Shown in pieces: positions 34,867 to 44,685 of a DNA stretch of 64,000 nt. The notes under the pieces were generated by a model that did no database searches, was not told the DNA's origin, and saw only the letters and a list, made by a program, of their open reading frames with translations. Position 1 is the stretch's first letter; each line of letters begins with the position of its first letter. The stretch comes from Pseudomonas fluorescens (GTDB lineage Bacteria; Pseudomonadota; Gammaproteobacteria; Pseudomonadales; Pseudomonadaceae): assembly GCF_040448305.1 (NCBI RefSeq), contig NZ_CP148752.1, forward strand, positions 2,852,001 to 2,916,000, in the 5' to 3' direction. A program made the position numbers and the translations under genes.

Positions 34867-36273
34867 ATGTCTTTTGCAAGTAAGTTGCTGATCAACGGAC
34901 AGTTGATTGCTGGTGATCGAACCATTGAAGTGTTGGACCCGGCGACCTGGGACGTTATTGCCGTCGTGGCCTGTGCCTCCGAAAAACAGGCGCAAGCTGC
35001 AGTGGCGGCAGCGAAGGCGGCTCAACCCGCCTGGGAAGCACTGGGGTGGGAGGCACGTAAGACGTTGTTGCTGACTTACGCCGATGCGATCCGGGAGCGT
35101 TCGCAGGAATTAGTTGAGGTGATGGTACGTGAGCAGGGCAAACCACTGGTTGAGGCTCAAGGCGAGGTGTATTACACCGAAGCCTTTGTTCGTCACTTTG
35201 CCAACTTGACGTTGCCGGTGTCGGTCATTCAAGACGACGCCAGCGGCAAGATCGAAGTCGGTCATAGTGCACTGGGGGTGGTGGTTGGAATCAGTCCCTG
35301 GAATTTCCCGGCACTAGTGCCGATTGCCAAACTGGCTCCTGCGCTTTTGTGCGGAAACACCGTCGTGCTCAAACCAGCACCGAGCACACCGATTTGCACG
35401 TTGCTTTTAGCCGAAATTGCCCAACCCATTTTTCCGGCCGGCGTTGTCAACGTGGTGAGTGATCAGAATGACCTTGGAACCTTCCTGACCGGGCACCCCG
35501 ACGTGGCCAAAGTGACCTTTACGGGGTCTACTGCCACCGGCCGCAAAATCATGACCAACAGTGCTGCCACGCTCAAGCGATTGACTTTGGAGCTGGGTGG
35601 CAACGATGCGGCTGTGGTATTGAGTGACGTCGATGTGGCTGCCACGGCGCAGAAGGTTTTTGATGCGTCCTTTTACAATGCCGGTCAGGCGTGCTTGGCG
35701 ATCAAGCGAGTCTACGTCGAAGACTCGATCTACGATGCGTTCTGCGAAGCCATGGCGTCACTTGCTGAAAGCGCCGTTATCGGTAATGGACTGGACGTGG
35801 GGACTCAGATCGGACCCATGCAAAACGCTGCTCAATTTGAAAAAGCCCAGTATTTTATCGATGTGGCCAAGCGCGACGGCACCATTATCGCGGGCGGAAC
35901 CGTTAGCGAGGGCCCTGGCTACTTCGTCAAGCCGACGATCGTGCGGGACATCACCGACGGCAGTGAATTGGTGGACCAGGAGCAGTTTTCCCCCGTGCTG
36001 CCTATCGTGCGGATTGTTGATGCGGAAGATGGACTTGCCAGGGCTAACTGCTCTCCTTACGGGTTGGGCGGGTCGGTGTGGTCTGCCGATGCAGAGCGTG
36101 CTCGGGCATTAGCGGCGCGCATGCAGTGCGGCACTGTCTGGATCAATCAGCACTTGAAATTCGGTCCGCACATTCCATTTGCTGGCGCCAAACAGTCGGG
36201 AATTGGTGTTGAGTGGGCCGATCTAGGATTAGCTGAGTTCACCCAGATAAAGGTAATTAACGAAGGCTACTGA
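34867..36273 (+). CDS. NAD(P)-dependent aldehyde dehydrogenase
   Basis: A 468-residue aldehyde dehydrogenase. Seen are GISPWNFPALVPIAKLAPAL (cofactor loop), FTGSTATGR, LELGGNDAAVV (catalytic Glu) and NAGQACLAIKRVYV (catalytic Cys). It probably oxidises the aldehyde made by the upstream quinohaemoprotein to the carboxylic acid, which the ligase or CoA-transferases could then activate. CAGGAGGA precedes the ATG. Last gene of the catabolic run, followed by a 9-bp stem-loop. Confidence 0.95.
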   Translation: MSFASKLLINGQLIAGDRTIEVLDPATWDVIAVVACASEKQAQAAVAAAKAAQPAWEALGWEARKTLLLTYADAIRERSQELVEVMVREQGKPLVEAQGEVYYTEAFVRHFANLTLPVSVIQDDASGKIEVGHSALGVVVGISPWNFPALVPIAKLAPALLCGNTVVLKPAPSTPICTLLLAEIAQPIFPAGVVNVVSDQNDLGTFLTGHPDVAKVTFTGSTATGRKIMTNSAATLKRLTLELGGNDAAVVLSDVDVAATAQKVFDASFYNAGQACLAIKRVYVEDSIYDAFCEAMASLAESAVIGNGLDVGTQIGPMQNAAQFEKAQYFIDVAKRDGTIIAGGTVSEGPGYFVKPTIVRDITDGSELVDQEQFSPVLPIVRIVDAEDGLARANCSPYGLGGSVWSADAERARALAARMQCGTVWINQHLKFGPHIPFAGAKQSGIGVEWADLGLAEFTQIKVINEGY

Positions 36274-36283
36274 TATAGTTGTG

Positions 36284-36315
36284 ATCTGCCAGGGGCATTA
36301 ATGTTTCTGGCAGAT
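36284..36315 (+). terminator. Stem-loop after the aldehyde dehydrogenase, possible terminator
   Basis: Perfect 9-bp arms ATCTGCCAG / CTGGCAGAT with a 14-base loop, 11 bases after the stop codon. There is no T-run after the stem, so it may act as a Rho-dependent stop or an mRNA-stabilising hairpin. The rest of 36274-36648 is AT-rich and shows no gene. Confidence 0.4.
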
Positions 36316-36648
36316 TCCAGTAAGGTTCGATCCAGAAGTTTGCGTAAAAACTGGAGCAATACGGCATCGTTCCATGTGCTCAAGGCTTAGGTGCATCGAT
36401 CTGCGCATAACATTGGAAATGACGATGTTATTTATAAGTCAGCGAGCCCCTGGAGTCCGTCGTCTTCTAGATAAGGTTAAGACTGGTTGTTAGATATTGA
36501 TCGATTGCCAGCAGAGTTTCAAAAAGATCGGGAGATTTTAGATAAAAATAATAAGCCGACCATATTCTGGCCAGCTATTTTGGACACTATCGATCTCAAT
36601 GTTTGCCGCTGAGGGACTGCAGTCCATGCTTGAAATGAACGTTGTGAG

Positions 36649-37581
36649 CTACTTAATGGATAGTTCGGTTTTCAACCAGTGAGAAGTAAGGGGTGTCATT
36701 AAGTTTTTTGTCCAGTCGACAAAAGCTCTCACGACTTGTGATGGATGATTGGATTGTGGATACATCACAGAGAGGGGGACAGATGGCCCATTCAGTTCTG
36801 CCAACACACGTATCAAACTCCCGTTTTGAAGGTGCGGTAAGACCATGTAGCTAGACGCTCGGATCAAACCCAGTCCCTTCAAGCCACATACAACATAAGC
36901 ATCCGTGTCGTTGACAATCAGTTTTTCTAGGGGCCGGACAGTCTGATGCTGACCTTCCACAACGAAATCCCATCCCATTGTGCGGCCCGTTCTGCTCAGG
37001 AGATATCCAACGGCATAATGATTCTGGAGATCCTCTAAGGACATCGGTTCTCCCTGTTTTTCGAGATAGGAAGGGGATGCGCAAATTATCCAATTGAAAC
37101 TGGCGATCTGCAGTGCAACCAAGCTGGTAGAGTCCTGAGGATTACCAGCTCTTATTACACAGTCTATCCCCTCCTGAACAAGGTCGATCGTTCTGTCACT
37201 CAGCGTCAGTGTCAACCCTATATCAGGGTATTTATTTTGAAAGTCGTCAATATTTGGCAAAATATATAGACGGGCTAAGGAAGGTGTGATGTCGACTCTC
37301 AGTTTGCCTTTAGGTCGCCCAGCCACAGTTTGAAATCCGGATTCGACTGTTTCTATGTCGGCGAGAATACGTCGACATTGTTGATAATACTGGTGGCCGT
37401 CTGTGGTCAGGCTCAGACGTCTTGTGGTGCGGTGCAGCAGTTGCACACCCAAGTAAGTCTCGAGTTCCTTTATCGTTCGGGTAATCGTCGACGCTGGAAG
37501 CGATAAGCTTTCAGCCGCTTTCCTGAAACTATTTACTTCTACTATTCGTGCAAATACATGCATAGCATGGAGCCGGTCCAT
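36649..37581 (-). CDS. LysR-family transcriptional regulator
   Basis: A 310-residue LysR regulator. The N-terminal helix-turn-helix is MDRLHAMHVFARIVEVNSFR..AAESLSLPASTITRTIKELE. The effector domain follows from about residue 90 (GKLRVDITPSLARLYILPNI). ATG 37581 is chosen over the frame opening at 37593 because GGGAGG lies just upstream. It is divergent from the SnoaL-like and NmrA-like genes, the usual arrangement when a LysR protein controls its neighbours; a GATTAT palindrome lies between them. Confidence 0.94.
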   Translation of the reverse strand: MDRLHAMHVFARIVEVNSFRKAAESLSLPASTITRTIKELETYLGVQLLHRTTRRLSLTTDGHQYYQQCRRILADIETVESGFQTVAGRPKGKLRVDITPSLARLYILPNIDDFQNKYPDIGLTLTLSDRTIDLVQEGIDCVIRAGNPQDSTSLVALQIASFNWIICASPSYLEKQGEPMSLEDLQNHYAVGYLLSRTGRTMGWDFVVEGQHQTVRPLEKLIVNDTDAYVVCGLKGLGLIRASSYMVLPHLQNGSLIRVLAELNGPSVPLSVMYPQSNHPSQVVRAFVDWTKNLMTPLTSHWLKTELSIK

Positions 37582-37694
37582 ACAGCCTCCCACATATCTA
37601 AAGTTTCAGTTTTTTACTGTTTTGTCGTGTAGCAGTTGCCACTGTAGTCGTTTGTCAAGCGGTGCAGTTCTTGTTATGAAGACGGGCGAATTCG

Positions 37695-37719
37695 GATTAT
37701 GCCATATTTGCGAATAATC
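37695..37719. promoter_or_regulatory. Candidate LysR binding site
   Basis: Arms GATTAT and ATAATC separated by 13 bases, in the gap between the divergent LysR gene and the SnoaL-like gene. A further GATTAT half-site lies at about 37736. The T-N11-A-like symmetry fits LysR-type boxes; no functional proof. Confidence 0.4.
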
Positions 37720-37855
37720 TAAACCAAAAACTGCCGATTATCTTCATCCTGATGTGTGCCAGTCTTTATCCAGCGGTAACGCTGTAAACCAATGGTTGGT
37801 CGGAGGCTGCCGAACTGACCCATCATCAGACGACATTTTGATCGGATACTCAAAA

Positions 37856-38326
37856 ATGACTCAAATAAACACCTCGGAAACCATAAGCACCGCAGATGAG
37901 CTAAAAGTCCTGCATAGTTTAGTGCGAGAGTGGGTAGAAATCGGTTGGCGTCATGGCGAAAACGAACCGTTCAACTTTAAGGGTCGATTGGAGCGTTTCT
38001 ACGATTGGACTTCCGCCGATACGCAATTCTTCGATAACTTTGATTCGCAGCGCCGTATCAACAAAACCGTTGCCGAGTACGCGGCCATCTGGGACATAGT
38101 GGTTCCCCAGATGAGAACGCTAACTAACAGGATGGTTGGTGAACCTAACACGCTCATCTCTGGTGACCTGGCGGTGATGGATGTACAGTTTGTGACCAGT
38201 TTTGAGACATCAGACGGTGTAACAGACCAAGCTAATACGCTCTCGAGCCTAGTTTGGCGTCGAACATTAGATAGTTGGCGCATTATTCGAGAGCATGGCA
38301 CCGCTCTTGCTGTAGGGGGAGCCTAG
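37856..38326 (+). CDS. SnoaL/NTF2-like fold protein
   Basis: A 156-residue protein with the pattern of the NTF2/SnoaL-like alpha+beta cone: helical start (ADELKVLHSLVREWVEIGW), FYDWTSADTQFFDNF, and strands ending in WRRTLDSWRIIREHGTA. Members are enzymes such as polyketide cyclases or isomerases, or small ligand-binding proteins. ATG 37856 is preferred; the frame opening at 37754 has no support. The NmrA-like reductase follows in the same direction. Confidence 0.8.
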   Translation: MTQINTSETISTADELKVLHSLVREWVEIGWRHGENEPFNFKGRLERFYDWTSADTQFFDNFDSQRRINKTVAEYAAIWDIVVPQMRTLTNRMVGEPNTLISGDLAVMDVQFVTSFETSDGVTDQANTLSSLVWRRTLDSWRIIREHGTALAVGGA

Positions 38327-38494
38327 CTATATAGGCATAAAGTCTATAGTTTTGCGAGCGCGTGGCAGATTGCCGAATGCCTATCAAAACTCCTGAGGCA
38401 TAAATCACGCCTTTAACCCGTGTTCGTTCGGCATTCCAAGGATAAAATTCTTAATGGATGTCAATACTTCAAGTAAATTGCTCTAGGGGATTTT

Positions 38495-39448
38495 ATGTCT
38501 AGCTATAATAATAGAGTTGATATTGAAAAAATGCTCGTAATCGGAGCAGGTCAACTCGGTATCGCGGTACTTCGCGCGCTGGCGCCAAAGGTAAAGTCGG
38601 CGACTACTCCGATTAGTGTCCTAGTCTCTCCCTCCTTCATTACAACCCCAAATGAGGTCGAGAAGCGCAGCTTTGCCGAGCTCGATACGCTCGGTGTGGT
38701 CCTTATTCCCTTTGACTTGTCAGAGACGACGGAAGACGAACTTGCGGTTCTGTTCGGGAAGTTTCATACGGTCGTTAATTGTACAGGTTTTGTTGTCGGA
38801 CCTGGCACGCAACTGAAAGTCACTCGGGCAGTGCTAAAGGCCGGGGTGTCCCGGTATTTCCCATGGCAATTTGGTGTCGATTACGATCAAGTGGGCAAAG
38901 GTAGTGGTCAGCCCGTATTCGACGAGCAGTATGATGTTAGAACACTCTTACGCTCGCAAAAAGGTACCGAATGGGTGATTGTATCAACAGGAATGTTCAC
39001 AAGCTTTCTCTTCGAGCCTGCATTCGATGTCGTGGATCTGGAAAAACTCACCGTTCATGCGCTGGGTAGTTGGGAAACCCGTGTCACCGTTACGACACCG
39101 GAGGATGTAGGTCGGCTTACAACGGCTATAATTCTTGAAGAACCTCGAATTATCAACGAAGTGGTTTTCGTCGCTGGGGACACTATTTCGTACGGCCAAC
39201 TGGCTGATGTGGTTGAAAAAGTCATTGGTAAAAGCGTAGAGCGAATCGAGTGGTCTCTTGAAGAGCTAAGAGCGAGTCTGGTTCAGCAGCCGGAAGATGT
39301 CATGCTTCGCTATCGAACAGCATTTGCCGAAGGCACCGGAATGTGGTGGGAAAAATCAAAAACGTACAATCATCTGAAAGGTATCGGGACTATCGATGTT
39401 AAAGGCTGGCTGTCCAATCATGTAGCAGATAAGATCGCCACCAACTAG
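38495..39448 (+). CDS. NmrA-like / isoflavone-reductase-like NAD(P)-binding protein
   Basis: A 317-residue atypical SDR with N-terminal Rossmann motif MLVIGAGQLGIAVLRAL. Family features include TVVNCTGFVVGPGTQ, SRYFPWQFGVDYD and TPEDVGRLTTAII. Such proteins act as reductases of aromatic or quinone-like compounds or as redox sensors. It forms a LysR / SnoaL-like / NmrA-like module, a common small-molecule detoxification arrangement. AGGGGA precedes the ATG. Confidence 0.87.
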   Translation: MSSYNNRVDIEKMLVIGAGQLGIAVLRALAPKVKSATTPISVLVSPSFITTPNEVEKRSFAELDTLGVVLIPFDLSETTEDELAVLFGKFHTVVNCTGFVVGPGTQLKVTRAVLKAGVSRYFPWQFGVDYDQVGKGSGQPVFDEQYDVRTLLRSQKGTEWVIVSTGMFTSFLFEPAFDVVDLEKLTVHALGSWETRVTVTTPEDVGRLTTAIILEEPRIINEVVFVAGDTISYGQLADVVEKVIGKSVERIEWSLEELRASLVQQPEDVMLRYRTAFAEGTGMWWEKSKTYNHLKGIGTIDVKGWLSNHVADKIATN

Positions 39449-40253
39449 TAATACCCATAAATAATACCAAACTCTACTTGCGCCTATCGTAGTTGTTTAT
39501 TCTTCAGTAAATTCCAAAGGAACATTGGCTGACTAGTGGAATATTTATGGACCTGGTTTCGAGATTCAAATCTATAGATGTGACAGCCGCCCTAGGCCAT
39601 GTGTTGGTTTTAGGTGATTTTCGCTTCGTCTCTGAAGGCGGGCGTTGATGAGCATGATTGGCCATGGCGTTGCTACGCGGTTCGTTGCGCGCGGGGGTAG
39701 TGCGCTAGGTGACCATCAACTCAGGCGCGAGCTGGGTTAGCAGTTACGCTCTCGGCCCTTTGGCTTATTGCCACGCACGGTAAGCTAGAGGGCTGCGAGC
39801 GTTCTTTTTGGTTTATACCTGCATCCGGTCGTGGGGTTGGAAACACTGTCGGCTTGTGGGTGATCGAGGTCACTTCAAAAGCAAAAAAATCCTGGATTGC
39901 CACGATGCAGGTATCACCTCCTTTTTTTAAGCCCGTTGTCACCTCCATGTGTGGGGTGGTGGCGTCAGTGCGCTGAGGTAGCAGAATGGAATAACAGGCT
40001 ACTCTATCTAAAATCTAGTTAGGGGTATCAGCCATGCGCACCACTGACAGCAAAAGCCAAGCTTGCCGCCGTATGCTGGTGCTGGTGCTGGTTGCGGAGG
40101 GGCAGACGTTCGTCATCACCTAAAAAGGTAAAGCGGCTAGCCGAATGCTTATCCAGTAGATGATCGAAGCAAGTTCGATGAGCAGTGATGAGAGAATGGT
40201 CCAGGGGTGTCATGCCGCATTCAGCTGGTTAAACGGGTTCAGGGAAGCAACGA
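39449..40253. other. Boundary region between catabolic and defence islands
   Basis: About 800 bases with no gene I can support. Short frames on the minus strand (39721-39948, 40028-40213) lack recognisable features. It may contain remnants of older insertions. No tRNA or integrase was seen. Confidence 0.4.
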
Positions 40254-41030
40254 ATGGCGCAGTTCAACGATTGGTGTGATTGCACGGATAGCGCGGTGGG
40301 GAACCACTCCTGCAGGGTGTTGACTGAACAAGCGGCAAACCGCCAGACAGGGATCAACGCGACAGCGTCGATCATTCCAGGTCATTACGCTTCAGAGGAA
40401 CGTGTTGCACGGGCGCTTGCACGTCTGGGTAAGCACGCCGCAGCTGACTTAATCGAAGGCAAGCTGCCGACGAGCAAGCAGATTCGCTCGGGTGACTTGG
40501 GTGAGATCTTCGCGACGGAATGGATCGACTCGCTGAGCGGAGGCTTCCGTGCGCTGATCAAGCGACTTCGCTGGAAGGATCACCGTAACATGGCGATGCG
40601 CGGCGACGATGTCATCGGGATACTGCAAGACCCCGCCACACAGCGCCTGCGCTTCCTTAAAACCGAAGCTAAAAGTCGTGTCACGCTTTCCAGACAGGTG
40701 CTTGATGAGGCCCGGGTAGGCTTGGATAAGGACGGTGGATTGCCTTCCGCTCATGCACTCGCTTTTGTTGCTGAACGCCTCTTAGAGACAGGCAATGAGG
40801 CACTGGCTGATGCCATCGATGATGCTCAACTTCTGCACGGCATCCAGCCACAGGAGGTTCAACATCTGCTGTTCACTTTTTCGGGTAATGCACCTGTAGG
40901 ACTGCTCACCAGCGCTCTGCGAGACTATCCGGGTCACATCACGCAACAAGCCGTTGGCTTGCAGGTGCAAGAACACGCACTTTTTGTGGGTGCTGTCTAT
41001 GATCGGGTGATCGCTAATGCCAACAACTGA
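40254..41030 (+). CDS. hamA: Hachiman defence protein HamA (DUF1837 nuclease)
   Basis: A 258-residue DUF1837 protein. HamA is the nuclease partner of Hachiman, which acts with the HamB helicase to protect against phage by destroying DNA when genome integrity is breached. The PD-(D/E)xK-like set is visible: GDLGE (Glu84), RGDDV (Asp119) and KTEAK (Glu138, Lys140). Length fits HamA. GGGAAG lies upstream of ATG 40254. It overlaps hamB by 14 bases, so translation is coupled. Assignment rests on motif pattern plus the helicase partner. Confidence 0.9.
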   Translation: MAQFNDWCDCTDSAVGNHSCRVLTEQAANRQTGINATASIIPGHYASEERVARALARLGKHAAADLIEGKLPTSKQIRSGDLGEIFATEWIDSLSGGFRALIKRLRWKDHRNMAMRGDDVIGILQDPATQRLRFLKTEAKSRVTLSRQVLDEARVGLDKDGGLPSAHALAFVAERLLETGNEALADAIDDAQLLHGIQPQEVQHLLFTFSGNAPVGLLTSALRDYPGHITQQAVGLQVQEHALFVGAVYDRVIANANN

Positions 41031-44000
41031 AGCCATCGTCGCGAGCATAGCGGAAGCTGCGACCACCGGGTTCCGCGGTCGCCTTATTGCTCGTGGACAG
41101 GCTAGAGCGATCATCTGGCGCGACGGAGTGCTGCCGCCGGATGCTCCAGAGTTTGCAGCACAACTGAGTTACGACTTGCACTCCTATGGCTACTCCCTTC
41201 TTGGGTTGGGGCTGCGGCTCCGAGAGCTTCAAGGGGACTCGGCCCAAGCGCGGATTGCTTTCGAGCAAGCGGCAACCGCGCTGGAGGCGGTAATTGCCAG
41301 AGGTAATCCGGACGAGGTGGATCGCGACTTTCACTTTGTCATGGCCGCGGCGAGTTATCACTTAGCGCACCTGTCTGCGCGCTCTTATTCGTTGCTACAA
41401 ATGGTCGTGAGTGGAGAGAACTTCACCCTAACAGAGCGTGCCCTTGTTCTGCTGATGCGCAGGGACTTTCAATCGCTGCGCGCGCAGGTATTCGACTATC
41501 GCGCAGCCGAGATCGGCAGCGATGCTGTCATTGCCGCAGGCATCCAGGCCCACTTGGATAGAATTGCCGCGGCGGGCGATTTACCCGGCGATGGCGATGA
41601 CTTCCTCTTCGCAGGGCTGGACACCGCGTTAACGGATACCTTCATGGCTGCTATGGCCTTGTTCATATCAGCAATCGAGCGGGGCGAACAGGTACTGCTC
41701 CAGCATGCCCAGGAACGCTTTGCGACTGGACTCGCAATTTCTGCTGAGTTGAACATGCTGCCCCATTGGTGGGCGTATCGTGTCGCTAGCCACTTGGTAA
41801 CCGACCTCTGGTCTAGTACGTTCCACGTTAACGTCCCACCTCAACCTGCCGGTGGCGAAGCGCAGGAGTGGGCCCAGTTACGCGAGCTATTCATCGCCGT
41901 GTTATTTCGGCGACCTCGTGCGGAGTTCGATCTCTGGCCCTCCCAAATCGAAGCAGCTAAGCGTGCCGCTGACGAAACCGATGACCTGGTGGTGTCGCTC
42001 CCTACCAGCGCCGGCAAGACGCGCATCGCCGAATTGTGCATTCTTCGGTGCTTGGCGGGCGGCAAGCGCGTGGTCTTTATCACTCCCCTGCGCGCGTTGT
42101 CAGCCCAGACTGAGGCCACCCTACAGAGGACGTTCGGTCCCCTTGGTAAAACCATCTCGGCACTTTACGGTAGCATCGGGGTCAGCGGCATTGACGAAGA
42201 TTCGATTCGCGGCCGCAACATAATTGTTGCAACTCCAGAGAAAATCGACTTCGCGCTGCGTAATGACCCTGACATTCTCGACGACGTGGGGCTGTTGGTA
42301 TTCGATGAAGGCCACATGATCGGCCTGAATGAACGCGAAGTACGTTATGAGGTGCAGATCCAGCGGTTGCTGCGCCGTCCTGACGCGGAACACAGGCGGA
42401 TTGTGTGCCTTTCGGCAATCCTTCCCGATGGTGACCAACTGGAAGACTTTTCCAATTGGCTGCGTAAGGATCATCCAGGTGACGTGATTAAAAACGAATG
42501 GCGGCCGACCCGTCTTCGTTTCGGCGAGGTCATTTGGAGCTCCCCGCACTCTGCAGCGCGTCTCAATCTGCGAGTTGGAGATGAGCGACCGTGGGTGCAG
42601 CGATATCTGCTCGGGCTCGTTCCCCCCGATTGGGTGCGGCCAAAACGCCGACGGACGAAAATTTTTCCTTGCGATCAGCGTGAACTGTGCCTCGCCACGG
42701 CTTGGCGTCTGATTGAAGATGGCCAGACCGTGCTCATCTTCTGCCCACAACGCAGCAGTGTGGAACCTTACGCTGACGTAGTGGTTGATCTCCACGAACG
42801 CGGAGCGCTTCGCTCCCTGCTTGAGGTCGAGCCGGCACTACTTAACACCGCCATTGCGCTGGGCGAAGAGTGGCTTGGGGCTGACAGCGCCATTCTTAGA
42901 TGCCTGCGAATTGGGGTCGCGCTGCACCATGGCGCACTGCCTACAGCCTACCGAAAGGAAGTTGAGCGTCTGCTTCGCGACGGAATCCTCAAGGTAACTA
43001 TCTCTTCTCCAACCCTGGCGCAGGGTTTAAATCTGTCCGCGACAGCGGTGGTTATGCACTCGCTATACCGAGCTGGTGAGCGGATTGAGATTTCCGAGTT
43101 TAAGAACGTGATCGGGCGGGCAGGCCGAGCGTATGTCGATGTTGAGGGTGTGGTGCTGTTCCCCATATTTGACAAGGTAACGGCGCGGCGTCGCGCTTGG
43201 GAAGGGCTTATCAGCGATCTAGGGGCGCGTAACATGGAAAGCGGGCTGGTCCAGCTTGTCATTGCGCTGCTGAACCGCATGTGGAGACGTATCGGCGGCG
43301 ACCTCAACCAGTTAGTTGAATACGTCACCAATAATGCGAGCGCATGGGATTTTCCGGTACTAGATGTGGAAAAACCCGAGGAAATAGAGGCCGCCCGGGC
43401 AGAATGGGAGCGGCATATCGCGACGCTCGACACAGCTGTTCTGAGCTTACTCGGCGAGTATGAAGTTGAGGACCATGATATCGAGTCAGCTCTTGATGAT
43501 ATTTTGCAATCTTCGCTGTGGCAGCGTCGATTGCTGCGGCGCATTGAGCCTGAGCAGCAAGCTTTGCAAGCTGGCCTCAAATCACGGGCGGAGCTTATTT
43601 GGGGACAAACAACTGTCACTCAGCGCCGGGGTTACTTCTTAGCGGGCATTGGCTTGACCACTGGCCAAACTCTTGATGCTTGGGCAGATACGCTCAATCC
43701 GCTGCTGGTTACGGCAAACGCTCAGATACTTCAGAATGACCGTGCGGCGGCGGTTGTTGCGCTCACCGCCATAGCCGAACACGTTTTCACCTTCTATCCC
43801 TTCAAGCCCGATGTACTGCCTGCTAATTGGCGGGACCTTCTTCGGAGATGGCTTCAAGGTGAAGCTCTGACCAGCGATACCCCTGACCAAGCCGCTGAAA
43901 CCATGCGCTTCATTGAGAACGGCCTCGTTTATCGCTTGCCTTGGGCTATGGAGGCAATTCGCGTTAGGGCTCAGGCCAATGGCGATACGGTATTCTGTTT

Positions 44001-44523
44001 GGCAATGGATGATTTTGAGCTAAGCGTCGCAGTCGCTGCCGTCGAAACAGGTACGTTAAATCGCGCCGCTTCGCTGCTAATCCAAGCGGGATTTAGCTCT
44101 CGGTTGGCCGCAATCAAAGCAGTTACTGATACCAATGCAACCTTTGATAACAGCCAAGGGCTTCACCAATGGCTCCGTTCCGTAGGACTCGCTCTGTTCA
44201 GCCCCCTACCGAATTGGCCAACCCCCGAAACGAGACAGTTGTGGATTGAGTTCACCGAGAGCTTCGAGCCCCAAGAGCGTCAAGTTTGGGCTAATCGTAG
44301 CTACCGCGGTGGAGTGACTTGGCTGGATGTCCCACCACCTCATGGAACGCCTGTGCAGCTACATAGGTGGAATGGCCAGGTTCATGTACTCAGTGGTGAC
44401 GGTAGCCCGCTCGGACGATTCGACTCCCTTATCAATATCGCGCATAAAGGTTTGCTGTCGGCCGAAGTCGGCCATGATGTTAGGGAGTTGACTATCAACT
44501 ATTTGGGTCCCGAGGACTTGTAA
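41017..44523 (+). CDS. hamB: Hachiman defence helicase HamB
   Basis: An 1168-residue SF2 DExH helicase. The N-terminal region of about 300 residues is helical. The helicase core has Walker A LPTSAGKTRIAE (about 330), DEGH box (about 430), motif III VCLSAI (about 465), motif V SSPTLAQGLNLSATAVV and motif VI IGRAGRAYVD (about 700). The C-terminal 400 residues are family-specific. HamB loads on or scans DNA ends and controls HamA. The start lies inside the end of hamA. hamAB runs toward the CBASS operon, which is on the other strand. Confidence 0.92.
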   Translation: MPTTEAIVASIAEAATTGFRGRLIARGQARAIIWRDGVLPPDAPEFAAQLSYDLHSYGYSLLGLGLRLRELQGDSAQARIAFEQAATALEAVIARGNPDEVDRDFHFVMAAASYHLAHLSARSYSLLQMVVSGENFTLTERALVLLMRRDFQSLRAQVFDYRAAEIGSDAVIAAGIQAHLDRIAAAGDLPGDGDDFLFAGLDTALTDTFMAAMALFISAIERGEQVLLQHAQERFATGLAISAELNMLPHWWAYRVASHLVTDLWSSTFHVNVPPQPAGGEAQEWAQLRELFIAVLFRRPRAEFDLWPSQIEAAKRAADETDDLVVSLPTSAGKTRIAELCILRCLAGGKRVVFITPLRALSAQTEATLQRTFGPLGKTISALYGSIGVSGIDEDSIRGRNIIVATPEKIDFALRNDPDILDDVGLLVFDEGHMIGLNEREVRYEVQIQRLLRRPDAEHRRIVCLSAILPDGDQLEDFSNWLRKDHPGDVIKNEWRPTRLRFGEVIWSSPHSAARLNLRVGDERPWVQRYLLGLVPPDWVRPKRRRTKIFPCDQRELCLATAWRLIEDGQTVLIFCPQRSSVEPYADVVVDLHERGALRSLLEVEPALLNTAIALGEEWLGADSAILRCLRIGVALHHGALPTAYRKEVERLLRDGILKVTISSPTLAQGLNLSATAVVMHSLYRAGERIEISEFKNVIGRAGRAYVDVEGVVLFPIFDKVTARRRAWEGLISDLGARNMESGLVQLVIALLNRMWRRIGGDLNQLVEYVTNNASAWDFPVLDVEKPEEIEAARAEWERHIATLDTAVLSLLGEYEVEDHDIESALDDILQSSLWQRRLLRRIEPEQQALQAGLKSRAELIWGQTTVTQRRGYFLAGIGLTTGQTLDAWADTLNPLLVTANAQILQNDRAAAVVALTAIAEHVFTFYPFKPDVLPANWRDLLRRWLQGEALTSDTPDQAAETMRFIENGLVYRLPWAMEAIRVRAQANGDTVFCLAMDDFELSVAVAAVETGTLNRAASLLIQAGFSSRLAAIKAVTDTNATFDNSQGLHQWLRSVGLALFSPLPNWPTPETRQLWIEFTESFEPQERQVWANRSYRGGVTWLDVPPPHGTPVQLHRWNGQVHVLSGDGSPLGRFDSLINIAHKGLLSAEVGHDVRELTINYLGPEDL

Positions 44524-44685
44524 CTCTTCATGCTGTGCACCAGCACCGAAAACATGGCGCGCAGAGCTTGGAGAAGCTTGTGCAACGTCTTGGGGTCATC
44601 CCAACGAAAACGCACAACGCTTCTCCCGGAATGTCGGCCTAACTTCAGCACTTTGAGGAGGATAGGGACAAGCCGTTAAAGGGTA

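Noticed and set aside
39721..39948. 75-codon minus-strand frame in the boundary region
   Set aside because: Composition is plausible but there is no family feature or clear ribosome site.
39449..40253. Search for an integrase gene or tRNA attachment site at the island edge
   Set aside because: No tyrosine or serine recombinase frame and no tRNA-like cloverleaf was found here or at 56290-56633.
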